Assembly (NCBI RefSeq): GCF_002920575.1
Contig: NZ_PQSQ01000001.1
Span: 1-64,000, forward strand
DNA length: 64,000 nt
Reading direction: 5' to 3'
Source: Streptomyces sp. Ru73
GTDB lineage: Bacteria > Actinomycetota > Actinomycetes > Streptomycetales > Streptomycetaceae
Shown: in pieces, positions 33,095-41,933 of the stretch
How positions within the stretch are numbered: position 1 is the first letter of the stretch
Layout of the letters: each line of letters opens with the position of its first letter
Notes under the pieces: model-generated
Told to the model about the DNA's origin: nothing
Database searches by the model: none
The model's input: only the letters and a program-made list of their open reading frames with translations
Translations under genes and position numbers: made by a program

Positions 33095-34828
33095 GTGGTG
33101 CCCGACATCTCCCTCGGCGGCCGTACCTACGGCCTGCTCGCCTACCTCTATGGTCCCGGCGGTCGAGACGAACACCTCGACCCTCACCTGGTGGCCGCTT
33201 GGCAACCCGAGCTGGCCCCCGACCCCGGCCGGGACCCGGAGGCCACACTCAAGCAGCTGCAGGAACGGCTCGATCTGCCAGTGCAGGCGGTACCGGAGCA
33301 TCACCGCCCGAAGCGGCACGTGTGGCACTGTCCGGTCCGCACCGCCCCCGGCGACCGGCACCTGACCGACGCCGAATGGGCCGAGGTGGCTCGCCGAGTC
33401 GTGCACGCAACCGGCATCGCCGAAGAAGGCGACGAGCAAGCCTGCCGCTGGATCGCCGTACGCCACGCGGAGGATCACATCCACATCGTCGCCACGCTTA
33501 AACGCCAGGACGGCCGCGCCCCACGCCGGCACGACGACTTCAACCGCGCCCAGGCCGAATGCCGAGCCATCGAAACTGACTTCGGCCTCCGCCAACTCAA
33601 CGCTGGCGACGGCACCGCGGCGAAGCGTCCCACCAGCGCCGAGCGCGCCAAGGCCGACCGAGCAGGCCGCTCCGCCACTTCCCGGGAACTGCTGCGCGAC
33701 CACATCCGCCAGGCTGTGGCCGGCGCCGCGAACGAAACCGAGTTCTTCCGCCGCCTCACCGAGGCCGGAGTACGCGTCGACCAACGCCTCGCGCCTTCCG
33801 GCGACGTCCTCGGATACAAGGTCGCCCTCCCCGGCGACCGCAACCGCGACGGCGAGCCCATCTGGTTCGCGGGCTCTCGTCTGGCCCCCGATCTCTCCCT
33901 GCCGAAGATCCGCGACCGCTTCACCGACGAGGGGGGAGCGAACGAGTTGCCGGCCGAGCCCCGCTCACGTACACATCACGGGGCACCGGCACGCGCACGA
34001 CGCGCTGCTGCCGACCTCTTCGACGATGCGGCCCCCGGCCTCGACGAAGGCAATGAAGCCGAGGTGGCTGCGCAACTGTCCGGCTTGGGGGAAGTGCTCG
34101 ACGCCCTCGCTCAGACCGCCCCTGCCTCGACCCGGCAGCAGACCATCGAGGCCGCCCGGGCCTTCGAACGGGCCACCCGATGGCACACCCGCGCCGAACG
34201 TGCGGACCACCGCGCCCTGCGCTCGGCCGCTCGTGGAATCGTCCGAGCCGGCAACGCCCTTGGCCGCGGTGAAGACGGCGGCGCTACCGCCATGCTCCTG
34301 TCCACCCTCCTTCTGGCCACCATCGCCGCCGCCCGCTGGCACGCCGCCCGGCAGCACGCTCAGCAAGCAGCCGGTGCCCGCCAGGCCGCCCAGCACCTGC
34401 GCGCCGCCTACCGAATGACCGCGAGCACACCAATGCGCGCCATGCGCGACCACGGGCGCCGCCTCCCCGCCTCAGATCGACACCGCCACCAGGGCACCGT
34501 CGAAGCAGTCCTTCCCGAGCAGGCCGACGAACTGCACTCTGAACACGGCTTCGACGCCCTCCTGGCCACCCTCGACCAGGTTCAGCACGCCGGGCACAAC
34601 CCAGAAGCTCTTCTGCAGCGTGCGGTTGCCCACCGCGAACTGGACACCGCCGATCACGTCACGGACGTCCTGGTCTGGCGCCTGCGCCGGCTCGGCAACC
34701 TTCCCGCGCACCCACCTCGCGCACGCCCCACCACCAAGACCGCGAAGCAGCAGCCGCGAACCTCCCGCCCGCAGACCGCCACACCACACCGGACTCCGGC
34801 CTCACCCCAGCACCGACCTCGGCGCTGA
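33095..34828 (+). CDS. Relaxase/mobilisation nuclease (MobA-type)
   Basis: 577-residue conjugative relaxase. The N-terminal nuclease opens GLLAYLYGPGGRDEHLDPHLVAAW, the actinobacterial relaxase start, and the metal-binding motif HAEDHIHIVATLKR is near residue 125. The candidate catalytic Tyr is in YLYGPG. After residue 300 there is an alpha-helical, alanine/arginine-rich region with one hydrophobic stretch (AMLLSTLLLATIAAARWHA). It nicks oriT and covalently leads the strand into the channel. GTG at 33095 or 33098 starts it, 4 bases after mobC. This is unlike the TraB-only systems usual in Streptomyces. Confidence 0.85.
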   Translation: MVPDISLGGRTYGLLAYLYGPGGRDEHLDPHLVAAWQPELAPDPGRDPEATLKQLQERLDLPVQAVPEHHRPKRHVWHCPVRTAPGDRHLTDAEWAEVARRVVHATGIAEEGDEQACRWIAVRHAEDHIHIVATLKRQDGRAPRRHDDFNRAQAECRAIETDFGLRQLNAGDGTAAKRPTSAERAKADRAGRSATSRELLRDHIRQAVAGAANETEFFRRLTEAGVRVDQRLAPSGDVLGYKVALPGDRNRDGEPIWFAGSRLAPDLSLPKIRDRFTDEGGANELPAEPRSRTHHGAPARARRAAADLFDDAAPGLDEGNEAEVAAQLSGLGEVLDALAQTAPASTRQQTIEAARAFERATRWHTRAERADHRALRSAARGIVRAGNALGRGEDGGATAMLLSTLLLATIAAARWHAARQHAQQAAGARQAAQHLRAAYRMTASTPMRAMRDHGRRLPASDRHRHQGTVEAVLPEQADELHSEHGFDALLATLDQVQHAGHNPEALLQRAVAHRELDTADHVTDVLVWRLRRLGNLPAHPPRARPTTKTAKQQPRTSRPQTATPHRTPASPQHRPRR

Positions 34829-34900
34829 ACCAGCAGGGCAATGCACTGGACGCCGCAGGCATCACCTGTTACGGCTGATCAAAGGAACACTAGGAGAACG

Positions 34901-35314
34901 ATGCGCGTGATCACCAACGACCAACAGCCCAGAACCACCGCGCCGGAAACCTCTCCGGGCGACGATCCGCTGCTGCGACTGCAGCAGGCGACCGAAGAGG
35001 ACCGCCCCCGGATTCGCTTCACCACGCATCCTGACCCCATCACCATCACCGGCATCACCGTGATGTGCCCGGCCTGCGGTGCCCGCCGCGACTGGATGGT
35101 CATCGGCGACGTCCCCGGCCGCGTCTTCCTCCGCTGCCGCTGCGCCCACCAGTGGCACGAACCCGAACTCACCCGCGCCGACTTCGACGCCATGATCGGC
35201 GCTCCCGGCCAGAAGTACCCCAGCCTCGACGTCGGCGCCAGGGACACCGGCCACGACGGCACCCTGGCTGGCAGCTACCTGCTTGACGATCTCCACGCCG
35301 GAATGAGGGGCTGA
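34901..35314 (+). CDS. Small zinc-ribbon-like hypothetical protein
   Basis: 137-residue protein. A central CPACGARRDWMVIGDVPGRV followed by FLRCRCAHQWHEPEL gives two Cys pairs, consistent with a zinc ribbon. The rest is acidic and lacks recognised motifs. The ATG at 34901 has AGGAG 4 bases upstream; the open frame continues upstream without a good start. It is the last gene of the mobilisation block and is followed by a terminator-like stem. A DNA- or RNA-binding accessory role is possible but not shown. Confidence 0.68.
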   Translation: MRVITNDQQPRTTAPETSPGDDPLLRLQQATEEDRPRIRFTTHPDPITITGITVMCPACGARRDWMVIGDVPGRVFLRCRCAHQWHEPELTRADFDAMIGAPGQKYPSLDVGARDTGHDGTLAGSYLLDDLHAGMRG

Positions 35315-35444
35315 CGAACGAAGGAGGAGCTGTCGTCTGGGGCTCGCAAAGAGGCGTGAGGAACGGACATGGCCTTCGCAGCGTCGGTGACTGCTGGGGG
35401 AGGCTGCGACAGGCCCGGCTGTGCGGTCGGATCTCAGGACGCCT

Positions 35445-35472
35445 GCGCCTCACTAGGCGCTAGAGTTTTCTC
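35445..35472 (+). terminator. Intrinsic terminator-like hairpin
   Basis: GCGCCT (35445-35450), CACT loop, AGGCGC (35455-35460), then TAGAGTTTTCTC. A 6-bp perfect stem followed by T-rich sequence lies about 130 bases after the zinc-ribbon gene and before the OLD nuclease gene. It probably ends the replication/mobilisation transcript. Confidence 0.6.
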
Positions 35473-35555
35473 ACCCCACGGTCAAAGGGTGCGTTCCCGA
35501 CGGCGTGCTGTTGACCGCGCACCAATCAGTCGTGCCGTGAAGGCAAGGGAGCAGC

Positions 35556-37424
35556 GTGCAACTCATCGAGCTCAGTGTCACCAACTTCCGCTCCCTGGCC
35601 GATGTCGCGGGCATCCCCATCCACAAGCAGACGATCCTGACCGGACACAACGACTGCGGAAAGACTGCCACCCTGGATGCGCTGGCGTTCCTCCTGGGCG
35701 AGCGGCACATTGTGGACAGTGATATCTCCCGGTTCGCCGTCGGGGACAGGGAGAGGTCGGCTCTCCCTGCGATCGGAGACGAAGAGGAACCGCGCACCGT
35801 TACGGTAGAGGCCAAGTTCGAACTCTCGGCAACGGAAGCGAAGCTGCTCCAGACCGCCACGCCAGTCAGGGTGCGTCGCCGGTACGTAGAAGGCGAGGGC
35901 ACCTTTCTGGAGTGGCACGCCAAGGTGCCGGAGCGCGAGGATTTGAGGAACCTGGAGGCGCTGAAGGCCCCAGAGTTGCGCGCTCTCGCGGCCGACGTGG
36001 GCCTTACACTGCGTGACGGCCAGACGAACGTCAAAGCGAGCTGGTACGAGCTGTTGGAGGAGTACTCCTCCACGGTTACGCAGGTCACGGACTGGGTCCA
36101 GGCTCCCGCAGAGCTGAAGGATGCTCTGCCGCAACTGCTCTACTTCAAGGGTGATTCCGCCGAGTCTCCAGAGGCCGTAGTCCGCGGCATCCTGACCGCG
36201 AAGCTCCGTGAGTACACCCTGCGCGAGGAAACCCGACAGCGGATCACCGATCTGGAGACCGAGTTCTCGGAACGGCTCAAGGACGACGCTGCCCTGCTTC
36301 GGAAGCTCGTCGAGGACCGGTGCGCTCTTGACGAGTTCAGCCTTGAACCTCAGATCCAGTTCAAGCCAACTGTCAGCAGCGTTTCGTTGGCTGCCTCCGC
36401 CCGAGGGCAGCACCCCGTGCCGCTGTCGGCTGCGGGAGCCGGCAGGTCCAGGCGCATCACGCTGGCGCTGTGGGAGGCCAGTCAGCAACTGCTGTCGGAA
36501 GCAACGGAGGGAAGCGACACCGGTGGCGTGATCATCGTTTACGACGAGCCCGACACCCATCTCGACTACGAACACCAGCGCCGGATCATGGAGATGATCA
36601 AGCTCTCGGCGTCCGCCTCACACTCCACAGTGATCGTCGCAACTCACTCACTCAACCTGATCGACGGCGTGGATATTCAGGACATCGTGCACCTGAACAG
36701 CCGGGACGGTCGAGCCTACGTCCAGTCACTCGGCACCACCGACACGGACGAGCAGACCCGTCGCTTCCTGTCCAACATGGCGGCGTCACTGGGCTTCCGC
36801 AACAGTGTCCTGCTGCACGAGAAGTGCTTCGTCGCTGTAGAGGGAGCGACCGAGTACGCAGCCCTGCCAGCTTTGTTCAAGCTCGCGTTCGGCTACCCCA
36901 TCCAGTCCGCCGGCATTGCCTTGTGGGCTTGTGGAGGTAATGACGGTGCGCTCAACTTCGCCAAGTTCCTCAAAGAGCACAAGCGCACGGTCGTGTTCAT
37001 GGTCGATGCCGATTCCCAGCGGGACAAGCAGAAGGAGTTCAGTTACGACCGCCTGCTCAAGTACGGCTTTGCAGAGGAGGACTGCCTGTTCATCGGCAAC
37101 CCGAACGAACTGGAAGACGTCTTCGACAACGACCAGTGGGCAGACACGATGAATGAGCAGTGGCCCCGGGACGACGAGAAGCAGTGGACGGCCCAGGATG
37201 TCAACGCGCTTCGCACCGAGGGCAAGTTCAGTAAGAAGCTGCACGGCCTACTGCACCAGAACTCTTCCCAGGCCCCGCGTTCAAAGGAGGACATGGTCGT
37301 CGCGCTGGCGCAGCGGCTGCGGACGCCGTCGGACGTTCCACCATCCCTGGTGAAGGTCTTCAAGGACGCCGTCGAGATCGCCAGCAGGGCGGGCTCGCAC
37401 TACTGGGCTGAAGAAGATGAGTGA
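35556..37424 (+). CDS. OLD-family ATPase/TOPRIM nuclease
   Basis: 622-residue protein. The N-terminal ABC-type ATPase has Walker A GHNDCGKT at 30-37, a signature-like SAAGAGRSRR at 291-300, Walker B VIIVYDEPDTHLD at 325-337 and the H-loop ATHS at 362-365. The C-terminal TOPRIM has the catalytic Glu in VAVEGATEY (E429) and DAD at 484-486. OLD nucleases cut DNA and often act in phage defence (P2 Old, GajA of Gabija). No UvrD-like GajB partner is next to it, so it is probably a stand-alone OLD. GTG start with AAGGGAG upstream. It sits between plasmid blocks as a cargo gene. Confidence 0.88.
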   Translation: MQLIELSVTNFRSLADVAGIPIHKQTILTGHNDCGKTATLDALAFLLGERHIVDSDISRFAVGDRERSALPAIGDEEEPRTVTVEAKFELSATEAKLLQTATPVRVRRRYVEGEGTFLEWHAKVPEREDLRNLEALKAPELRALAADVGLTLRDGQTNVKASWYELLEEYSSTVTQVTDWVQAPAELKDALPQLLYFKGDSAESPEAVVRGILTAKLREYTLREETRQRITDLETEFSERLKDDAALLRKLVEDRCALDEFSLEPQIQFKPTVSSVSLAASARGQHPVPLSAAGAGRSRRITLALWEASQQLLSEATEGSDTGGVIIVYDEPDTHLDYEHQRRIMEMIKLSASASHSTVIVATHSLNLIDGVDIQDIVHLNSRDGRAYVQSLGTTDTDEQTRRFLSNMAASLGFRNSVLLHEKCFVAVEGATEYAALPALFKLAFGYPIQSAGIALWACGGNDGALNFAKFLKEHKRTVVFMVDADSQRDKQKEFSYDRLLKYGFAEEDCLFIGNPNELEDVFDNDQWADTMNEQWPRDDEKQWTAQDVNALRTEGKFSKKLHGLLHQNSSQAPRSKEDMVVALAQRLRTPSDVPPSLVKVFKDAVEIASRAGSHYWAEEDE

Positions 37425-38177
37425 GCCGACCTGCGTGAGCGGCGTGCCTGCATTCTGCTGAGCCGTTGCGCTCGCGTGGGCGGCTCCCAGGAGTGGACGC
37501 CTACTGATGAGACCCAGCGTCGTCCGTGCTTGCCCTTCTCCTCGCCACACCAGCGGCACCCCGACGGCGCCGGCGGATCAGTATGCCGAACGCGCACTAC
37601 TAAGGTACGCATCTCAATGCCTCCGCTCGATCCCGTCGACCTCGTACACAAAGAGTCCCACGCGGCACTGACAATTGGCAGACCAAGGTCGGGACAAATC
37701 GGGCCGCCGACGGAAGCTTCTTGCTGATTTTTTCACCGTGTCCACACTGCCGACATATGGGGCATCTGGGTGGAAGGCGGCGCAGGCACCGCAGCCGTTG
37801 CCGTCTTACAGGGCTTCTGTGAGCTCCACCACGCCGAGCATGCGAGTGATCGACGTCGCGCGTCCAGCGGCGCGGGACCCCAGGAGTCGCCGGACCAGCC
37901 TTTCGGCTCTCGTTGACGGCGGATCCCTGGGGGTGCGCCTCGGATATCGATCGTTCGACATGGACAAAGGTGACTGTGAGTAATTACTTCGTGTCGCTTG
38001 GAGTGCTGCCGAACGGATGAAGTTCGGTCGGCCCCGCTGACCGTAACCAGGACCCGGGTGCTATTCCCGGATGAGGATCCTCACACGTGCACGCTACGTG
38101 CACGCTCTCTGATGGTTTTCTATCCGACAGCTGGGCCGGAGAACGGGCGGGGCCGTGCCACCGGCGCCGGGGCATGC
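37425..38177. other. Non-coding stretch with an 11-bp tandem repeat
   Basis: About 750 bases between convergent genes with no gene I can support. ACGTGCACGCT is repeated in tandem at 38085-38095 and 38096-38106. It is AT-richer than most of the window near 37670-37750. Neither neighbour starts here, so the repeat's role is unclear. Confidence 0.45.
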
Positions 38178-38519
38178 TCAGCTCCAGGACAGTGCCGTGC
38201 GGACGTCGAGTGGTAGGGCGCCCATCTGGCCGTCCTCCGCGATGTAGGCGGCGCCCGTGTGCCCATCAGCGCGGATCATGACCTCGGCGACGCGGTGGGC
38301 ATAAGGCCAGTCGGGGTTGATTGCGAGGTAGACCGGGAGGTCGTGGTCGACGGCCTCCAGTCGGTGTAGCAACTGCCCGACGGTCAGTGAGTGCGGCACG
38401 AAGATCTCCGTAATGTTCTCTGGCCTGCGGCTTTCGAGGCGTCCATACGTTGACTTGGGCGGGCGCGTTGTTCCAGTCCGTGGAGGGGGTGTCTGCCATG
38501 GGCGAACTCGGGATGGCAT
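38178..38519 (-). CDS. DUF6225-like protein, start or frame uncertain
   Basis: The C-terminal 75 residues (FVPHSLTVGQLLHRLEAVDHDLPVYLAI, then VAEVMIRADGHTGAAYIAED) resemble DUF6225 family proteins found on Streptomyces mobile elements. The N-terminal part in this frame is proline/arginine-rich. A more natural-looking N-terminus (MADTPSTDWNNAPAQVNVW) lies in another frame from 38499, so a frameshift near 38420 is possible. The 113-residue version starts at 38519, 34 bases after the DUF317 stop. Function unknown. It is the last gene of a minus-strand operon. Confidence 0.55.
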   Translation of the reverse strand: MPSRVRPWQTPPPRTGTTRPPKSTYGRLESRRPENITEIFVPHSLTVGQLLHRLEAVDHDLPVYLAINPDWPYAHRVAEVMIRADGHTGAAYIAEDGQMGALPLDVRTALSWS

Positions 38520-38553
38520 GGGCAAGCGCCCCGCGGGCTCGAATGAGGAGTGC

Positions 38554-39468
38554 TCAGCGTCGCGGGCGGGCTGTCGTGTGGGCGGGTGTGTCGACGTAGG
38601 TGCGAGTCGGTGCCGTCGCCGTGTGCGGCTGCGTACGGGCAGTGGTGGTGCGGATGCGGGCGGCACGGGCCCGCGAGGTCCGTTCTTGGCTGTGCGTGGC
38701 GCGCTGTACGGCGGCAGCGACGGCAGTCTGCTTCACCTCCAGAGGGGTTGGCGCTGTCGGGGCCGGACGCGTGTTGACGCCTACCGGTTCGAGCTGAACG
38801 AGGTGTTCGGTGCCCCGGTGGAGCATGTGCCGTTCCCGTACGACAGGGCCCGGGTTGCGCATGGCGGCGGCGGTGGCCGCGATCAGGTGTGCGGGGGTGC
38901 CTGCGGTAAAGGTCGCCTCCGCGCGGGTGGCCCACCCTGGTGGACCGGCCCACAGCGTTACCGCCTCGTCCTGCCGGCCGTAGCGGCGGGTGTCGATGAA
39001 GGCTCCTGCTTGTTGGTCGGGGGCGATGATCTCCACCGTGCCGCGCTCGGCCGCACCATGCTTCCAGCCGGCGTCGAGCAGGGGGCGGACGCCATCCGCC
39101 CAGTACATCGGCGGAGGTGCGAGGAAGCGGGTGGTGTCGGGTTCCCAGTCGTCCGCGAGGGCGGCGGTCAGGCCCGCGACGATCTCCGGTGGGAAGGCGT
39201 GGTTGAAGGTCGCCTCCCATCGGGGTGGCGAGACGGGGTCCTCAGCGGCGCTGATGTGCCACAGGTCGAAGTCATCACCGAACCAGCCGATCTTGATCCG
39301 GTGGTCCGGTGAGGTGACCAGCAGTTGGCAGGGCCCGTCGTCGAAGGAATGGTGCGGCCAGTGGGCGACCGGCTCGAAACCGGGGTCGCCCGTGTAGCCG
39401 GATCCGGCGAGGTAGCGCGGGGTGACGCGGTACTCGGCCCACTGTTCGTCGTCCGGTTCGTCAGGCAT
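38554..39468 (-). CDS. DUF317 domain protein
   Basis: 304 residues with two DUF317-like repeats. The first reads YLAGSGYTGDPGFEPVAHWP, then DHRIKIGWFGDDFDLWHISA. The second lies after residue 150 (DEAVTLWAGPPGWATRAEATF, then LIAATAAAMRNPGP). The last 80 residues are basic and Thr/Arg-rich. DUF317 proteins are frequent on Streptomyces plasmids and integrative elements; their role is not known. The ATG at 39468 overlaps the preceding gene's stop. The length and intact frame suggest a working gene. Confidence 0.85.
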   Translation of the reverse strand: MPDEPDDEQWAEYRVTPRYLAGSGYTGDPGFEPVAHWPHHSFDDGPCQLLVTSPDHRIKIGWFGDDFDLWHISAAEDPVSPPRWEATFNHAFPPEIVAGLTAALADDWEPDTTRFLAPPPMYWADGVRPLLDAGWKHGAAERGTVEIIAPDQQAGAFIDTRRYGRQDEAVTLWAGPPGWATRAEATFTAGTPAHLIAATAAAMRNPGPVVRERHMLHRGTEHLVQLEPVGVNTRPAPTAPTPLEVKQTAVAAAVQRATHSQERTSRARAARIRTTTARTQPHTATAPTRTYVDTPAHTTARPRR

Positions 39469-39831
39469 GAGAATGATCTTTCAAGTCGCGGTGATCAGCA
39501 GAGGCCACGGGAACTCTGCTGGGGTGTGGTGTAGTCGGCAGGTTCGCCGCGGGCGCGTTCCGCTCGGGTCGAGCGAGCCCCGGCGGCTTGGACACGTCGG
39601 GCATGTGCGGTGGGGTGGTGTGCCGGCGTTCGCCTTCCAGCCGCCTCGCTGCGGCGTGGTAGGCAACGTGGTGCTGCCGCCCGCCTGCGGCCAGCAGGTG
39701 GATCTCCCACCGGTGCCGGGAGGAGGCGGGGGAGTCGCGGTACTGGATGACCAGTCCCGGACCCTCCCCGGTACAACTCGCAGGTCGGCGAGTGCATGGG
39801 GATCGGCGGCGCAGACGTAGCTTGCGCTCAC
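39461..39831 (-). pseudogene. Hypothetical protein with a single-base frameshift
   Basis: The GTG at 39831 overlaps the upstream stop (GTGA) and gives MSASYVCAADPHALADLRVV in one frame. Near 39770, in a GGGGAGGG run, plausible coding moves to another frame: GPGLVIQYRDSPASSRHRWE, then LLAAGGRQHHVAYHAAARRL, ending at a stop (39461-39463) that overlaps the DUF317 start. The total length is one base short of a whole number of codons, so a single inserted base restores a 123-residue protein. It is either a real mutation or a homopolymer sequencing error. No function recognised. Confidence 0.65.
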
Positions 39832-40610
39832 GAACGCCTACCCCTGCTGCGAGGAGCGATCGAAGTTGCCGGTGTGTGTCCTGGCTGGGCAGGGTTCTGT
39901 GCTGACATGGCGGCGGTGGTAGTCGTCCGGGAGCGTGCGGCAGCGGCCCGAGCGGTGAGGTTTTTCGGTTGCCGTGGGGGAAGCGGCAAGGGCGTATCGC
40001 GGTTGCGCAGCCAGCCGTCGGCTGCCTCAGCTGTGGGGAACGCGCCTTCGCGGACCGTGTAGGTGGCGAAGGAGGGGCTGGTCTCTTCGAGGAAGAGCCG
40101 GTAGGGCTTTTCGGCCGCGTCGGGATGCGCGTCGTAAAAGAGGGCGCTGACCTCTATACCTCCCTCGGAGCTGCCAGGGTTGTGGGTGTAGTGGTCCAGC
40201 AGCGTGTACCGGTCCCCGGGGTTGTGGCGCAGTTGGTCCTCCAACCGCGAGGTCAGGGCGTCGGCCGGACGTGGACTCTGCAAAGGGTCCGGCTCGATGA
40301 CTTCCGCGGGGCAGCCTCGGGTGATCAACCAGCGCTGTGCCAGCGGCACTGTGGGTTGACTGGTGACATCGAAGGTGAAAGTCCACTGGGCCGGGTCGCG
40401 CTCGATGTGTATGGCGACGTACTCGGCTGCGCCGGGGGCGTCCCAGATGGCTGCGCCGTCGTAGAGGAGCAGGAAACTCTCCAGGCCATCGCTGGTGTGG
40501 TGTGCGGCCAGGCTTGCGTACATGTCGTCGGAAAGCGTCAGGAAATCGAAGTCGTCCGCGACGCGCTCCGTGGCTGCCGCGAACCCGTCGATGCGATAGT
40601 CAGGCGGCAC
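39828..40610 (-). CDS. Hypothetical accessory protein
   Basis: 260-residue protein. The first 110 residues contain ADDFDFLTLSDDMYASLAAHH and YVAIHIERDPAQWTFTFDVTS. A central part follows (YTLLDHYTHNPGSSEGGIEV, then REGAFPTAEAADGWLRNRD), and the basic, alanine-rich tail looks disordered. I do not recognise a family. The GTG at 40610 has GGAG upstream and overlaps the DUF4913 gene by 11 bases. It is intact and shares an operon with DUF4913 and DUF317 genes typical of actinobacterial mobile elements, so an accessory plasmid function is likely but undefined. Confidence 0.68.
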   Translation of the reverse strand: MPPDYRIDGFAAATERVADDFDFLTLSDDMYASLAAHHTSDGLESFLLLYDGAAIWDAPGAAEYVAIHIERDPAQWTFTFDVTSQPTVPLAQRWLITRGCPAEVIEPDPLQSPRPADALTSRLEDQLRHNPGDRYTLLDHYTHNPGSSEGGIEVSALFYDAHPDAAEKPYRLFLEETSPSFATYTVREGAFPTAEAADGWLRNRDTPLPLPPRQPKNLTARAAAARSRTTTTAAMSAQNPAQPGHTPATSIAPRSRGRRS

Positions 40611-41208
40611 GGCAGTCTCCGGTTCCGAGGGGCTCGGGGGCGGCCAGCAGCCGGTGATTCGGGCGCGAGGAAGTGGTGGTGCACGCTCCGAACGGGCCGT
40701 CGGCAGCGCGCAGCTGGTGAAGTGCGGGGTCGAGGTGGTCACGGTGCCAGATGGAGGGGCCGGCGAGGCCGGCCTCGCTGTCGGTGTACTGCTGCCAGGC
40801 CAGCCACAGCGCATGCAGGCGCGCGACCGCCTCGGGATGTTCCGTCCACTGCCGGCACCAGGGGCGGCTGGCGGTGATCTCGCGCCCGTAGACCGGCAGC
40901 AGCAGGTCATGTACCCAGTCGGCGAGCGCCGCCAGCTCCTTGGCGTAGGCGCGGCCTTGGAGGGCGAAAATGGAGGGTGAGGAGGGCTCGTCGCAGTCGC
41001 TTCCCTGCTCTGGTGCTGTGGTGGCTTCCCGGCCGCGCTCGGCGCCCAGCTCGCCCTCCTCCGGTGTCGGCCCTTCGTCGGTGAGGCGTGCGAGGGTTTC
41101 GGCGTGCTGCTGACTCTGGGACAGCAGAGCGTTGACGGTAGCGGCGAGGTCGTCCAGATCGTGGTCCGGTATCCGCACCGGACCGTTGTCGTCGCGGGAC
41201 TCCGACAT
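40600..41208 (-). CDS. DUF4913 domain protein
   Basis: 202 residues. The N-terminal half is acidic with a coiled-coil-like segment (LDDLAATVNALLSQSQQHAE). The C-terminal half has the DUF4913 signature (LADWVHDLLLPVYGREITAS, WCRQWTEHPEAVARLHALWLA, then WHRDHLDPALHQLRA). The family occurs on Streptomyces plasmids near transfer genes and its role is unknown. ATG at 41208. It is first in a five-gene minus-strand operon, divergent from a DIP1984 gene at 41441. Confidence 0.85.
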   Translation of the reverse strand: MSESRDDNGPVRIPDHDLDDLAATVNALLSQSQQHAETLARLTDEGPTPEEGELGAERGREATTAPEQGSDCDEPSSPSIFALQGRAYAKELAALADWVHDLLLPVYGREITASRPWCRQWTEHPEAVARLHALWLAWQQYTDSEAGLAGPSIWHRDHLDPALHQLRAADGPFGACTTTSSRPNHRLLAAPEPLGTGDCRAA

Positions 41209-41440
41209 CGATGCCCCTTCTTGCTCGGATGGTTGGGGCGTTGAGGATCCGGGGGAAGCGCGGTTTGGCCTCGCCGGTAAGCAGGGAGTAGAAGGGCCCT
41301 CTCAACCGCATACGCGGTGGCGGCAGGCCAGCCTGGAGGTGGTGGAGGTGTCTCGAAGCCCCGGGTGAAAACTCGGTGCGATCGCGCCATTCCCATTCGT
41401 ATGCTCGTGCGAGTTTCATGACGGGCGGGAGGTGGAGACA

Positions 41441-41911
41441 GTGAAGCTTGCTGAGGCGCTGGCAGAACGGGCGGAAGCGGCGCGGCGCGTGGAACAGCTG
41501 CGAGCGCGTGTTGTCGACAGTGCGCGTTACCAGGAAGGTGAGACCCCCGCCGAGGACGCTGCGCTGCTGCTGGCCGAGGCCGGCGAGGTGATGGACACCC
41601 TTGAAACGCTGATCCGGCGCATCAATCGGACCAACGCCGCAGCGGACTTGGGGGAGGACGGCACGCTCACCGACGCGCTCGCGCGCCGTGACGTGCTGCG
41701 GCTGCGGCACTCGGTGGTAACCGCTGCGGCGGATGCGGCAGCGGGTACGGGCCAGCGTGGCTACGGCCGACAGCTCCGCTCCGAGCTGATGATGCTCTCC
41801 GCGCTCCCGGTCGCGGAACTGCGCGGTCAGGCGGACGAGCTCGCACGGGAGATCCGCGAGATCGATGTGCGGATTCAGCGCAAGAACTGGGAAGTCGATC
41901 TACAGGAGTAA
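41441..41911 (+). CDS. DIP1984-family protein
   Basis: 156-residue helical protein. It begins MKLAEALAERAEAARRVEQL, continues with EVMDTLETLIRRINRTNAAA and ends with a coiled coil (DELAREIREIDVRIQRKNWE). This is the pattern of DIP1984/septicolysin-like proteins, whose role is unsettled. GTG at 41441 is preferred, with GGGAGGTGG upstream; an in-frame GTG at 41432 is the alternative. It is the only plus-strand gene between the DUF4913 operon and the transfer operon, and is followed by a tRNA-like sequence. Confidence 0.85.
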   Translation: MKLAEALAERAEAARRVEQLRARVVDSARYQEGETPAEDAALLLAEAGEVMDTLETLIRRINRTNAAADLGEDGTLTDALARRDVLRLRHSVVTAAADAAAGTGQRGYGRQLRSELMMLSALPVAELRGQADELAREIREIDVRIQRKNWEVDLQE

Positions 41912-41933
41912 GCAGTCCAGTAGCTGGGACGAT

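Noticed and set aside
35556..37424. A Gabija system
   Set aside because: The GajA-like protein is present, but no UvrD-like GajB gene is adjacent; only a stand-alone OLD nuclease is supported.
37675..37983. Plus-strand open frame of 102 codons after the OLD gene
   Set aside because: Composition is unlike neighbours and there is no motif or good start signal.
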